A stretch of 64,000 nt of DNA. Source: Paenibacillus sp. RC67. Its GTDB lineage: Bacteria; Bacillota; Bacilli; Paenibacillales; NBRC-103111. Positions within the stretch are counted from its first letter, which is position 1. Each line of letters begins with the position of its first letter. This document shows, in pieces, positions 45,701-53,384 of the stretch. The notes beneath the pieces were generated by a model that worked only from the letters and a program-made list of their open reading frames with translations, was not told where the DNA came from and made no database searches. The stretch lies in assembly GCF_030020805.1 (NCBI RefSeq), contig NZ_CP125098.1:4735501-4799500 (forward strand), read 5' to 3'. The position numbers and the translations under genes are program-made.

Positions 45701-46525
45701 AGCAGGTGCAGGAACGGATCGGTCAAGTACTGCAACAGTAATCGGACTGCTTGGAGCCGATTCGATATTTTGCTGCATCAGCTGCGTCACCTGATATTGA
45801 TACATACCGCCAAGCTGTACTGTACTATCCGTATAGGAAGTGCCGGTACTGCCACCAACTTTGGTAAAATCACTTCCTCCATCAGACACCCGGTATACAT
45901 TATACCCTGTCGCACCATAGACCGCGTCCCACACTAAACTGACTGATGAATTCGGATAATAGGTCACTGCAGATACGGATAGTCCAGTAGGTGCTTTCTT
46001 AGGAGTAATTTCGATTGCATTAACGCGACCATCCTTACTGAATTGAAAATTCATTTGGCCGTCTGTCAGCAGCACTGTTTTGGTCATTTCGGCATAACTA
46101 CCTGTACTCGAGGAGAGCGACCCCATGGTAGCGCCTTCAATTTTGATATCTGTTTTGTTAGAGGCAATAGCATCCCCTGCAATGATTCGAACCGAATACT
46201 CACCGTTAGGCAAATCCACCATGAAGCTAAAATCTGAAGCAAGCACGAAATCCCTAAGCAGAGGGTCTGCGGTTCCCCGATCGCGGTTATTCACCGTTTT
46301 GTCCAAGCCGTATCCCCTCGACGCATTATAAAGCATTGTGTTGGATACCTGAGTATAACCCGGAGCCACAGGACTCGTATCGGAACCAAAGTCAAATTTA
46401 GATCCAGAAGCACCCGTAGAAGCTGCAGCAGCTTGTCCCATCCCTACATTCGCAGTCCCTACTATCATGGATACAGCAAGCGTAACAACCAATAACGCTG
46501 ATAAACTTCTTTTAATAGCGTGCAA
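42785..46525 (-). CDS. Secreted multidomain rhamnogalacturonan lyase, PL11 (YesW/YesX-like)
   Basis: The product is 1246 residues. A signal peptide covers 1-35. Then follow a malectin/RGAE-type beta sandwich (about 42-175, FDFGSDTSPVAPGYTQVS), two fibronectin type III domains (about 177-360), the PL11 beta-propeller (about 362-965) with repeated DLDGDGK and DVDHDGKDE calcium sites, a BIG2 domain (about 968-1045), and two tandem repeats of about 95 residues (MNLWWGSNGTIYKLYENG and MNMWWGTNGKVYKLYENG). It cuts the rhamnogalacturonan backbone outside the cell; its products would feed the YesOPQ importer and GH105 enzyme. The start is TTG with GGAGGAGGAG. Confidence 0.85.
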   Translation of the reverse strand: MHAIKRSLSALLVVTLAVSMIVGTANVGMGQAAAASTGASGSKFDFGSDTSPVAPGYTQVSNTMLYNASRGYGLDKTVNNRDRGTADPLLRDFVLASDFSFMVDLPNGEYSVRIIAGDAIASNKTDIKIEGATMGSLSSSTGSYAEMTKTVLLTDGQMNFQFSKDGRVNAIEITPKKAPTGLSVSAVTYYPNSSVSLVWDAVYGATGYNVYRVSDGGSDFTKVGGSTGTSYTDSTVQLGGMYQYQVTQLMQQNIESAPSSPITVAVLDRSVPAPAAPDGLSVVNASKEQLSIRWNPVNYALQYNVYRSKTAQGPFNLVGTAVEATFVDNGVITTMPYYYQVAAVNNGGLSNRSEVLAVPVMTVLNRQMESLDRSPVAVKVEGGVYTGWRLFGTDDKSTTFNLYRDGQRVNASPIADSTNYLDAVGTLNSEYEIRAVINGNEEPQGEKFSVWNKNYLDVPLQKPANGVTPSGEKYTYNANDASIGDLDGDGKYELIVKWDPSNSKDNSLSGYTGNVFIDAYKLDGTMLWRIDLGRNIRAGAHYTQFMVYDLDGDGKAEIAFKTADGTVDGKGQVIGNAQADYRNSSGYILSGPEYLTIFNGETGAAMVTTDYDPPRGSVSSWGDSYGNRVDRFLAAIAYLDGERPSLVMARGYYTRTVLVAYNWRDGKLTKLWKFDTNDAENANYTGQGNHNLSIADVDHDGKDEITYGAMAIDDNGKILYSTGLGHGDAMHLGDLDPSRPGLEYFGVHEDYPSPAGLEFRDAETGKLIWGIPANYDVGRGMSGDIDPRYLGEEMWATGDAGGVYNTKGEKISSSRPSVNFGIWWDGDLLRELLDHQWTDPIGVGKIDKWDYMNSKSVNLLTATGTYSNNTTKGNPSLQTDLFGDWREEAIWRTEDSSALRIYTTTDVTPHRLYTLLDDPEYRLSIAWQNVGYNQPPHPSFYLGDGMAEPPVPHINRVPLKVKEISITSTANEIVAGQRMKLSAQVKPDAASNKSIQWSVQSPDGAPTSLATIDAAGVIQALAPGKVVARAAAADGSGITAQFAVTIRVPDGPATSLPGKGVLSSDNGYDTGLQDGDYKIMMNLWWGSNGTIYKLYENGKLIDIKTLADQTPSAQTAFTVINGKPNGTYQYTCELINRHGTTACEPLTVQVNQAMPAKPVLSHNNWDGDGSYEVQMNMWWGTNGKVYKLYENGVLIDTQQLVSSTPGAQSAITAVKGKKLGTYQYVGELINDAGVVSSDKITVEVNK

Positions 46526-46669
46526 ATTATCTCCTCCTCCAGACTTTTATTCAAGTGCTTCTTACAGTTTGCTGAACACTAGGTCTTCTAACCTATTGGG
46601 TCGTAGGTCTGCAGATTGTTGCGAATCCTCCCTCGCTTTCTGGGTTCTTTAATTCTTAGGTTCACACTA

Positions 46670-46683
46670 TGATAGCGGTTACA
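46670..46683 (-). promoter_or_regulatory. cre site upstream of PL11 lyase
   Basis: On the minus strand TGTAACCGCTATCA agrees with the CcpA consensus TGWAANCGNTNWCA at all fixed positions. It is about 145 bases before the start, so catabolite repression of the lyase is likely. I see no gene in 46526-46908. Confidence 0.65.
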
Positions 46684-46908
46684 TATTAGCACAGGTTTAT
46701 GATGGAATCTTTATAGCCTTATGCTAATTTTGCTTCAAAATTTAAATTATTTGTCAATCTTGTAAAAGCACATGCCTAGGTTTTTCCGCTAGGGCTATAA
46801 AACAGGAGTATCTACCTAGTTAAAGTTATTTTGTATAACTATAAGACCTACTAGGTATTAGGGACCAGCTGAACAATGGATTTGAATGATATATTTATAT
46901 CCACGCTA

Positions 46909-46940
46909 CAAAAACAAGAGCTGCCTTGTTTGGCAGCCCT
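46909..46940 (-). terminator. Terminator after the Gly-rich protein gene
   Basis: GGGCTGCC and GGCAGCTC pair around AAACAA, then TTGTTTTTG on the minus strand. Confidence 0.75.
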
Positions 46941-46965
46941 TAGCACTTCAAATTAGGTTATTGAT

Positions 46966-47922
46966 CTATTGACGAATTTGGCTTCGGTGCGTTGTTGTTG
47001 TCCTTTTCGCTGCTAGGGGCTTGATTATTACCCTGATTATCGCTTGCCCTTGATTTTGATTGTTATTTTGACTGCCATTGCCCTGACCACCTTGGCCGCT
47101 GTTACCTTGCCCACTGCCTGGGCCTGGCTTCATATTGTTGCCTTTACCTTGATTTTCATTTGGTGCAGGGTTCTCGCCTTTCCCTTTTCCACCTTTAAAC
47201 CATCCGCCTTTTTCTTTATTCTCAGTTGGACCTTTATTTTCACCTTGTTCTTGTTTTTGCTCTTGGCCTCCACCTTTGAACCAGCCTTTTCCTTTATTTT
47301 CACTTGGACCCTTGTTTTCACCTTGTTCTTGCTTTTGGCCTTGACCCTCGCCTTTAAACCAGCCGCCTTTGCCCTTATTTTCACTTGGACCCTTGTTTTC
47401 GGCTTGGCCTCCACCTTGTCCCTGGCCTCCGCCTTGCCCTTGGCCTCCACCTTGTCCTTGGCCTCCGCCTTGTCCTTGACCTCCGCCTTCTCCTCGGCCT
47501 CCGCCTTCTCCTCGGCCTCCTCCATGCCCTTTGCCTTCACCGTTACCCTGGCCGCCTTTGCCCTTTCCTGCCTCAGGACCAGGCTGCGGTGATAAGTTCT
47601 TCAACTTACTATATACATAAGTTATCGATTCAAGCGTGCGGTCATCTACTGCCCCAGTTACCGGAAGCCCATGCTTTTTCTGAAAAAATTTCACACCTTG
47701 AACTGTCGCTTCATTGTAGTAACCGTTGATTTCTCCAGAATAACTTCCGAGAGTCTTCAGCATACCTTGAATAACAAATACATCCGGTCCAGATGCGTCC
47801 TTTCCAACTGCTAACGTTGTACTGGGTACCCACATTAGAAGTGAGAGAGCCAGCACCATTACACCAACATATCTCCCCGCATTTTTACGAATAGAAATCA
47901 TTTTCCGATAAAAATCCTTCAC
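46966..47922 (-). CDS. Secreted peptidoglycan-binding protein with Gly/Gln/Lys-rich repeats, C-terminal frameshift likely
   Basis: About 318 residues from GTG 47922, which follows AAGGAAGG. A signal peptide (GVMVLALSLLMWVPSTTLA) leads to a PG_binding_1 domain (VFVIQGMLKTLGSYSGEING and GVKFFQKKHGLPVTG). The rest is low complexity: GEGGGR/GQGQGG repeats and three ENKGPSENKGKG-type units. The last 26 residues (AIIRVIIKPLAAKRTTTT) do not fit. In the next frame the same bases give DNQGNNQAPSSEKDNNNAP and stop with TAA at 46958, so one base was probably lost near 47040-47050. Probably a cell-wall-associated protein; role unknown. Confidence 0.65.
   Translation of the reverse strand: MKDFYRKMISIRKNAGRYVGVMVLALSLLMWVPSTTLAVGKDASGPDVFVIQGMLKTLGSYSGEINGYYNEATVQGVKFFQKKHGLPVTGAVDDRTLESITYVYSKLKNLSPQPGPEAGKGKGGQGNGEGKGHGGGRGEGGGRGEGGGQGQGGGQGQGGGQGQGGGQGQGGGQAENKGPSENKGKGGWFKGEGQGQKQEQGENKGPSENKGKGWFKGGGQEQKQEQGENKGPTENKEKGGWFKGGKGKGENPAPNENQGKGNNMKPGPGSGQGNSGQGGQGNGSQNNNQNQGQAIIRVIIKPLAAKRTTTTHRSQIRQ
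47385..47530 (-). repeat. Coding tandem repeat of Gly/Gln/Glu units
   Basis: At least eight near-identical units of about 15 bases encode GGGQGQ or GGGRGE in the wall protein. They are in frame and explain the apparent open frames on the opposite strand. Confidence 0.8.
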
Positions 47923-48078
47923 TAAACAGACACCTTCCTTTTGCTTATATGGTTTAAATTTCTGCGTTTTTACTATGCCCATTTTCTCCTCAATAATATG
48001 ATTGCGTTAAAGCATTACTCTATCTTTCCCAACACCATCCACCAGATAAGGGTTTATAATTATTTTCATCATAAAAAC

Positions 48079-48112
48079 GAAAAACGGAACTGCATAAGCA
48101 GCTCCGTTTTGT
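48079..48112 (-). terminator. Terminator after ribokinase gene
   Basis: AAACGGAGCTGC, TTAT and GCAGTTCCGTTTTT form a near-perfect hairpin on the minus strand. Confidence 0.8.
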
Positions 48113-48117
48113 ATATA

Positions 48118-49038
48118 TTAGGTATGATCTTGAAGGAAATCTTCGATCTCTTGACGAGAAGGAATCGAGGCTTGGGCTCCTGCCCTTGAAACTGCAATGG
48201 CTGACGCAGCGGATGCAAACTTTAAACTCTCCTCCAGCCTTTGTCCATCCAAGTATGCAGCCATAAAGCTACCTATGAAAGTATCCCCTGCAGCCGTCGT
48301 ATCAATAGCCTTTACCCTGTAGGCCGGCTGAGTCAAAGCAACACCCTGTTGATTACCGTACACGCAACCTTTTTCCCCAAGTGTTAAAAGTACAGCTTGA
48401 GCACCATAAGCAATGATAGCTTCTACTGCCTGTGTATAGGAATCCGGATGCTCCACATGAATACCAGTTAACTGCTCTGCCTCACTCTCATTTACAACAA
48501 TAAGATCGATGAACTGCCATGCTTCTTCAGGAACAGGTGCTACCGGAGCCGGATTGTAGCAGGTGAATACACCGTGTCGATGGGCTTCCTTCATAGCCTG
48601 TAGTGTTGTTTTCCACGGAATTTCGTTTTGTAATAGCATTCCACGGACGCCTTCAAAAGCCTGCGAAGCTCCAATCAGGTCTTCAGCTGTGAAGAGCCCG
48701 TTTGCCCCCTCGGATAGAATGATATGATTCTCTCCCGCTTCATCAACATTGATGTAGGCAATCCCTGAACCGAAAGGCTTTTTCAATATATAATCCGTAT
48801 GTACCCCTTTAGAATCCAACGATTCGATTAGCTTCGCTCCGTATGCATCTTCCCCTACAGCACCTGCAAACGTAACTTCCGCACCAGCCATAGCTGCAGC
48901 AACCGCTTGATTCGCCCCCTTACCACCGGGATAATAGGCCGTGCTTAGACCTTTCACCGTCTCGCCTGGTACAGGCAGCTTCGTAACTTGAGTCACGATA
49001 TCCATATTTACGCTTCCTACAATTAACAGCTTCGTCAT
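48118..49038 (-). CDS. rbsK: Ribokinase
   Basis: The product is 306 residues. The PfkB fold shows in VGSVNMDI, YPGGKGANQAVAAA (sugar-binding), QNEIP and DTTAAGDTFIGSF with the catalytic Asp and anion hole. It phosphorylates ribose at O5 (or deoxyribose in some members). No rbsD or ribose transporter is next to it. ATG 49038 follows GGAGG. It is a separate unit between the wall protein and the end of the eut operon. Confidence 0.9.
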   Translation of the reverse strand: MTKLLIVGSVNMDIVTQVTKLPVPGETVKGLSTAYYPGGKGANQAVAAAMAGAEVTFAGAVGEDAYGAKLIESLDSKGVHTDYILKKPFGSGIAYINVDEAGENHIILSEGANGLFTAEDLIGASQAFEGVRGMLLQNEIPWKTTLQAMKEAHRHGVFTCYNPAPVAPVPEEAWQFIDLIVVNESEAEQLTGIHVEHPDSYTQAVEAIIAYGAQAVLLTLGEKGCVYGNQQGVALTQPAYRVKAIDTTAAGDTFIGSFMAAYLDGQRLEESLKFASAASAIAVSRAGAQASIPSRQEIEDFLQDHT

Positions 49039-49157
49039 AATAACCTCCAAGTCGTTCTAATGTGCCTCTCTAAGAAGTCTTACCATTGGGACATGCCGCT
49101 TATTATTGTACCATCAGAAGAAGTATGGTTAAAAGGGGATCATCATCGTATTGGTAT

Positions 49158-49186
49158 AAAAGAAAAGAACAGCCCTATGGCTGTTC
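49158..49186 (-). terminator. Terminator at the end of the eut operon
   Basis: GAACAGCC, ATAG and GGCTGTTC, followed on the minus strand by TTTTCTTTT. Confidence 0.85.
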
Positions 49187-49241
49187 CCGAGTGTCGAGAA
49201 TTCTAAATATGTACCCGATGTTCCAAATTTTCTAAACGAAG

Positions 49242-50804
49242 TCACGCTTTATGGGATATGCCGGAACCCGAAGAAGAATCGCTATCAAGCTCTCTTTCCC
49301 GACGAAGAATTTCGTCCATTGACGTGTTCAGCGCGGCTTGAGGCCCCAGAAAATGATTTTTGTAGTATGCAAAATCCATAATAACCAAAATAACCAGCAT
49401 CGCAGCCAAAGCGTAACCCGCTGTCTCATTCGGAGGGATAACCATCATAATACATATGAACACAATCCAGATGAGAGCGACAATCGAGATGGCATCGCTG
49501 TATTTACCGAGATTCCATGGTCCGAGATGCTTCTCTTGGAACCTTCCGCTAGCTTTCGCTCTCAGCTTCAACCAGATAGGAATACCATAGGCTACATACA
49601 AGCCAACCACACTCACCGCAGTCAGAAATGCGATCGTTGTATATTGAGCGTCCGGATTCACAAGCTTAATGATATAATCGATAAAAGCAAGAAGGAATGA
49701 AAGAACAATAGCAAGCCAAATGGCTTTGGCCGGTGTGCGGAATTTTTTGGAGATTTGAGCCCATTGTCCACTGAGCGGCATTCCTTTGTCACGGGAAAAA
49801 GCATACATCATCCGCGAGAACGAAGTAATGGAGGACAGACCGCAGAACCACATAGCTGCTGTAACGAGCCATAGGATGATTGAACCAAACGTACCGCCGA
49901 GCGCCTGGCTAATTACATAAATAAAAGCATTATCGGAACCTGCTGCCGCTCCGGCATCCTTGATGGAGAGCGTAACAAACGCAAGCATGAGAAACCCGAA
50001 AACAAAAGAGTAAGCTACAGAAGTAAAAATCCCCCAAGGCGCGCGTACACGAGGATTAATCGTCTCCTCAATTGTATGCGCTGAAGCATCGAAGCCCGTA
50101 AACGTCCACTGCGCCTGAAGAAGGCCGATAAGGAAAGCGAACATATAGGGCTTATCCGAGAACGTTTCACCGACTTTAAATAAATAGTCAACGCTGTTTA
50201 GCCCACCCTTAGTGAAAAATGCTAGAGAAACGACCAGTACCGCAACAATGATAATATGGTACCAGGCTGAGAAATCATTCAATCTCGATACAATACGTAT
50301 CCCAATATGATTAAGAATGCCATGAGTCAGCAGGATGACCGTAAATGCAATTAATACAGAAGTATTATCCGACGTATATCCGAACACGCTGCCTAACAGC
50401 GGGTCTGCGAACAAAGCAACTGAATAGTCGATGCCCGCAACAATCCCTATTTGTCCGATCAAATTGATCCAAGCGGTGTACCAGCCCCAACGCTTGTTTT
50501 TAAGAATCGCGGCCCAGTGATACAGCGCTCCTGCTGTAGGAATAGCTGAGGCTAATTCAGCCATAGCTGCAGCCACGAACATGACGAACAACGCTACGAT
50601 AGGCCAACCAAAGCCCATCATCCCCGCGCCCCCATAAGTCAGTCCATGTCCGTATAACGAGACGGCTCCGGTAAGAATGGATATAATCGAGAAGGATATG
50701 GCGAAGTTGGAAAAACCACCCATACTGCGAAGGAGCTCCTGCGCGTAACCGAACTTGTTTAAATCTTGTTTGTCCTTATCGTGATGATGAGATTGTGCAT
50801 TCAT
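49242..50804 (-). CDS. APC-family amino acid/amine permease, last gene of the eut operon
   Basis: The product is 520 residues with twelve membrane helices. YAQELLRSMGGFSNFAISFS is the GABA/choline/amine-type (ACT) APC opening; WTFTGFDASAHTIEETINP is its conserved helix-7 region. Its position after eutC makes ethanolamine uptake the likely job, in place of EutH or the proteobacterial Eat permease. The N-terminus has a HHHDKDKQ stretch. ATG 50804 follows TTTGGAGGAGG. The 42-residue peptide gene lies just upstream. Confidence 0.8.
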   Translation of the reverse strand: MNAQSHHHDKDKQDLNKFGYAQELLRSMGGFSNFAISFSIISILTGAVSLYGHGLTYGGAGMMGFGWPIVALFVMFVAAAMAELASAIPTAGALYHWAAILKNKRWGWYTAWINLIGQIGIVAGIDYSVALFADPLLGSVFGYTSDNTSVLIAFTVILLTHGILNHIGIRIVSRLNDFSAWYHIIIVAVLVVSLAFFTKGGLNSVDYLFKVGETFSDKPYMFAFLIGLLQAQWTFTGFDASAHTIEETINPRVRAPWGIFTSVAYSFVFGFLMLAFVTLSIKDAGAAAGSDNAFIYVISQALGGTFGSIILWLVTAAMWFCGLSSITSFSRMMYAFSRDKGMPLSGQWAQISKKFRTPAKAIWLAIVLSFLLAFIDYIIKLVNPDAQYTTIAFLTAVSVVGLYVAYGIPIWLKLRAKASGRFQEKHLGPWNLGKYSDAISIVALIWIVFICIMMVIPPNETAGYALAAMLVILVIMDFAYYKNHFLGPQAALNTSMDEILRRERELDSDSSSGSGISHKA

Positions 50805-50862
50805 AGTTTCAACCTCCTCCAAAGGATAACGAACGATTGCTTGTTCTGGTTGACAAGAAGCC

Positions 50863-50991
50863 TTACTTTCCTAAGAAGCTTTCATGTTCACTTTCTTTGT
50901 AGCTGCGGATGCTGTTGCTGGCAATACGGACGACAGCCAGAGCAAACAGGCATGTGATCACGATAATGACAATTCCTATAACAGTGGACAT
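50863..50991 (-). CDS. 42-residue single-span membrane peptide between eutC and the permease
   Basis: Read by hand on the minus strand: it starts MSTVIGIVIIVITCLFALAV, followed by VRIASNSIRSYKESEHESFL and GK. Residues 3-22 form one membrane helix; the C-terminal half is soluble and charged. The start has a perfect AAGGAGGTGA site six bases upstream. The gaps to eutC (57 bases) and to the permease (58 bases) show that the operon keeps room for it. By analogy with small partner subunits of other transporters it may help the permease; that is inference. Confidence 0.7.
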   Translation of the reverse strand: MSTVIGIVIIVITCLFALAVVRIASNSIRSYKESEHESFLGK

Positions 50992-51048
50992 GGGCGTCAC
51001 CTCCTTACATGGAATGTATGGAAAACCAGCTTAACCAGCTTTGTAAGC

Positions 51049-51984
51049 TCACAGCTCCATGTTGACGCCGCTGGCCTGCTGTTCAATCATTTTTTTCAGC
51101 AAGGTTCCGATATGGGCTCCCGCCTCTACCGGAGGGGTACCTCCGCGATGAATATTGGAGATCACGGTTCGTTCGCTTTCCACTGTCCCCTTACGCGGAC
51201 GAAAGCACATGTAAGCACTCATCGACTTGGATGAGACGAGACCTGGCCTCTCGCCAATTAACAGCACAAGCACTTCCGGCTGCAAAATATCCCCAATATG
51301 ATCCATTACCGCAACTCGACCGCCCCGAACAAAAAAGGGAGTACCTACACTTAACCCGTAGGAAGCAAGGGAATCGAGTAATGACGGGTACACATCCGGC
51401 AAGTTGGCGTCTATGGCATTGGCACTCAATCCGTCTGAAACTACCACCTGCACTTGGGGCTTCATTGCACATCGGCTCCGAATGAGGTCAATCCCCTGGG
51501 GAATAATAACACGCCCTCGATCAGGCCGTTTCAAATAATTGTCCGTGTTCTCATAATACGTTTCGATTTGAAACAAGCCGAATGAGTCCAACAACGATAA
51601 GCTGACTTCTCCATAAATGGAATCGACGGCAGCAGCATGATCGCAGCGGAACTTTAGCATCTCCTTAGTTAAAGGTCTCGTGCCTGCCCTCCATACACCA
51701 ATTCTTGCCGGAGTGCTGGACAACAGCTCACCCATCCCTTCACCCCATTTTGGCTCAGGAACATGGGAAACTGCTGCTTCTTCCTCAAGATACTCCTCGT
51801 CGGCACCTGCCACATCGGGGACTGTGAAATCTTGCGTGCTCGTGCCAAGGTTATTGTAGAAGCCGGCAGTGTCGGATGAAGAATGGGGATCGCTTGCAAG
51901 TGCTATTTCTTCTGCAAGCTGTCTTTTCTGCAATTGTGCCATCACCTTATCAACCAGCTGCTCCAACGGAATCGTTCGATTCAT
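51049..51984 (-). CDS. eutC: Ethanolamine ammonia-lyase small subunit
   Basis: The product is 311 residues. The EutC core lies at about 90-311: ARIGVWRAGTRPLTKEMLKF, LKRPDRGRVI, VVSDGLSANAI, LIGERPGLVSSKSMSAYM and NIHRGGTPPVEAG. The first 85 residues are an acidic, Ala/Ser-rich extension. N-terminal extensions of EutC are known to target the enzyme into the shell, here plausibly the helix PLEQLVDKVMAQLQKRQLAE. With EutB it forms the B12-dependent lyase giving acetaldehyde and ammonia. RBS GAGGGAG. Confidence 0.95.
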   Translation of the reverse strand: MNRTIPLEQLVDKVMAQLQKRQLAEEIALASDPHSSSDTAGFYNNLGTSTQDFTVPDVAGADEEYLEEEAAVSHVPEPKWGEGMGELLSSTPARIGVWRAGTRPLTKEMLKFRCDHAAAVDSIYGEVSLSLLDSFGLFQIETYYENTDNYLKRPDRGRVIIPQGIDLIRSRCAMKPQVQVVVSDGLSANAIDANLPDVYPSLLDSLASYGLSVGTPFFVRGGRVAVMDHIGDILQPEVLVLLIGERPGLVSSKSMSAYMCFRPRKGTVESERTVISNIHRGGTPPVEAGAHIGTLLKKMIEQQASGVNMEL

Positions 51985-52018
51985 CTCCCTCTTCCTTTCC
52001 TCTGACTTGAGACATCTC

Positions 52019-53380
52019 TTACATGAACATCGTGGGGTCTCCAGCTATTGGTGTTAACCTTCCATTTTCCATAATGCCCATCCGTTCCAGCCACCTCTCA
52101 AACTCAGGGGCAGGACGCAATCTCATCATTTCCCTAAGCGAAGCTATATCGTGAAAGCTTGTCGATTGGTAATTAAGCATACAATCGTCAGCCATCGGGA
52201 CGCCAATTAAGTAGTTGACACCAGCGGCAGCTAGCAGCACCGCCAAATTATCCATATCATTCTGATCGGCTTTCATATGATTGGTGTAGCATACGTCGAC
52301 ACCCATTGGAAGCTGCTGAAGCTTCCCCATAAAGTGGTCCTCCAGTCCGGCACGAATCACCTGTTTGGAATCGTACAAGTATTCAGGCCCGATGAACCCA
52401 ACAACGGTGTTTACGATGAACGGTTTGTATTTTCGAGCTAAGCCATAGCAGCGCGATTCGAGCGTCACCTGATCAATCCCATGATGGGCTTCTGCCGACA
52501 GCTCGGAGCCTTGCCCCGTTTCAAAATACCAAAGATTTGGTCCTGTGCCCGTTCCTTCTCTGCGAATCAAGTCGTCAGCTTCATCCAGCATCTCAACGTT
52601 GATACCGAATGCTTTGTTGCCGTCCTCGGAACCGGCCAAGCTTTGGAATACCATATCCGCTGGCGCACCTTGGCGTATCGCCCTCATCTGGGTTTTGACA
52701 TGAGCCAGCACGCAGTTTTGCGTTGGAATTTGCCACTTGCTCATCACCTCTTTGGTTACGAGCAAGATGTCCTTCACGCTCTCCGCCGTATCAATGACGG
52801 GATTAATGCCAAGAACGGCATCGCCTATTCCATAGCTCAGCGCTTCGAACAAGGAAGCTTTAATTCCCTGAATGTTATCCGTCGGATGGTTCGGCTGTGC
52901 CCGTCCTGCTAGTACCCCCTTCTGTCCAATCGTAATGTTGCAATGACTGGTCACCTCCATCTTCGATGCAGCTTGAATCAAATCGAGATTGCTCATGAGC
53001 TTTGCGGCTGCAGCTACCATTTCACTCGTTAGTCCTCGGCTGATGCGACGAACTTCATTGTTTCCCGTTTCCTGGCGCAGTAAATATTCGCGAAGCTCAG
53101 CTACCGTCCAGCCGCGGACTTCCGCATATATATTCTCGTTCACAGCCTCTTCTATGACCCTTGACACCTCATCGGTTTCCGGTGGCAGCAGAGGATGATT
53201 GCGAATATCTCCGAGTGTCAAATCAGATAGCACCAGCTTTGCTGCCATTCTCTCCTTGGCATCCTGTGCGGCAATGCCGGCCAGCTGATCGCCCGACTTC
53301 TCTTCGTTCGCCTTGGCCAACACTTCCTTCAAATCTTTAAATTGAAATACTGTACCGTGCAAAGCGACCTTCAGCTTCAC
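52019..53380 (-). CDS. eutB: Ethanolamine ammonia-lyase large subunit
   Basis: The product is 453 residues, normal length. KVALHGTVFQFKDLKEVLAK opens the family; SHCNITIGQKGVLAGRAQPN is the substrate/cofactor barrel segment, and GVDVCYTNHMKADQNDMDNL a further conserved block. The TIM barrel binds adenosylcobalamin and ethanolamine. Starts at GTG 53380 after AGGAGG, four bases beyond eutA; 34 bases before eutC. Confidence 0.95.
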   Translation of the reverse strand: MKLKVALHGTVFQFKDLKEVLAKANEEKSGDQLAGIAAQDAKERMAAKLVLSDLTLGDIRNHPLLPPETDEVSRVIEEAVNENIYAEVRGWTVAELREYLLRQETGNNEVRRISRGLTSEMVAAAAKLMSNLDLIQAASKMEVTSHCNITIGQKGVLAGRAQPNHPTDNIQGIKASLFEALSYGIGDAVLGINPVIDTAESVKDILLVTKEVMSKWQIPTQNCVLAHVKTQMRAIRQGAPADMVFQSLAGSEDGNKAFGINVEMLDEADDLIRREGTGTGPNLWYFETGQGSELSAEAHHGIDQVTLESRCYGLARKYKPFIVNTVVGFIGPEYLYDSKQVIRAGLEDHFMGKLQQLPMGVDVCYTNHMKADQNDMDNLAVLLAAAGVNYLIGVPMADDCMLNYQSTSFHDIASLREMMRLRPAPEFERWLERMGIMENGRLTPIAGDPTMFM

Positions 53381-53384
53381 TCGT

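Noticed and set aside
47385..47530. Regular short repeats that might suggest a CRISPR or a minisatellite
   Set aside because: The units are contiguous, about 15 bases, in frame and without spacers, so they are coding repeats.
47044..47592. 182-codon plus-strand hydrophobic open frame, membrane-like
   Set aside because: It is the mirror of the Gly/Gln/Lys repeat region of the wall protein; repeats of GGN codons give Leu/Phe/Ala-like strings on the other strand.
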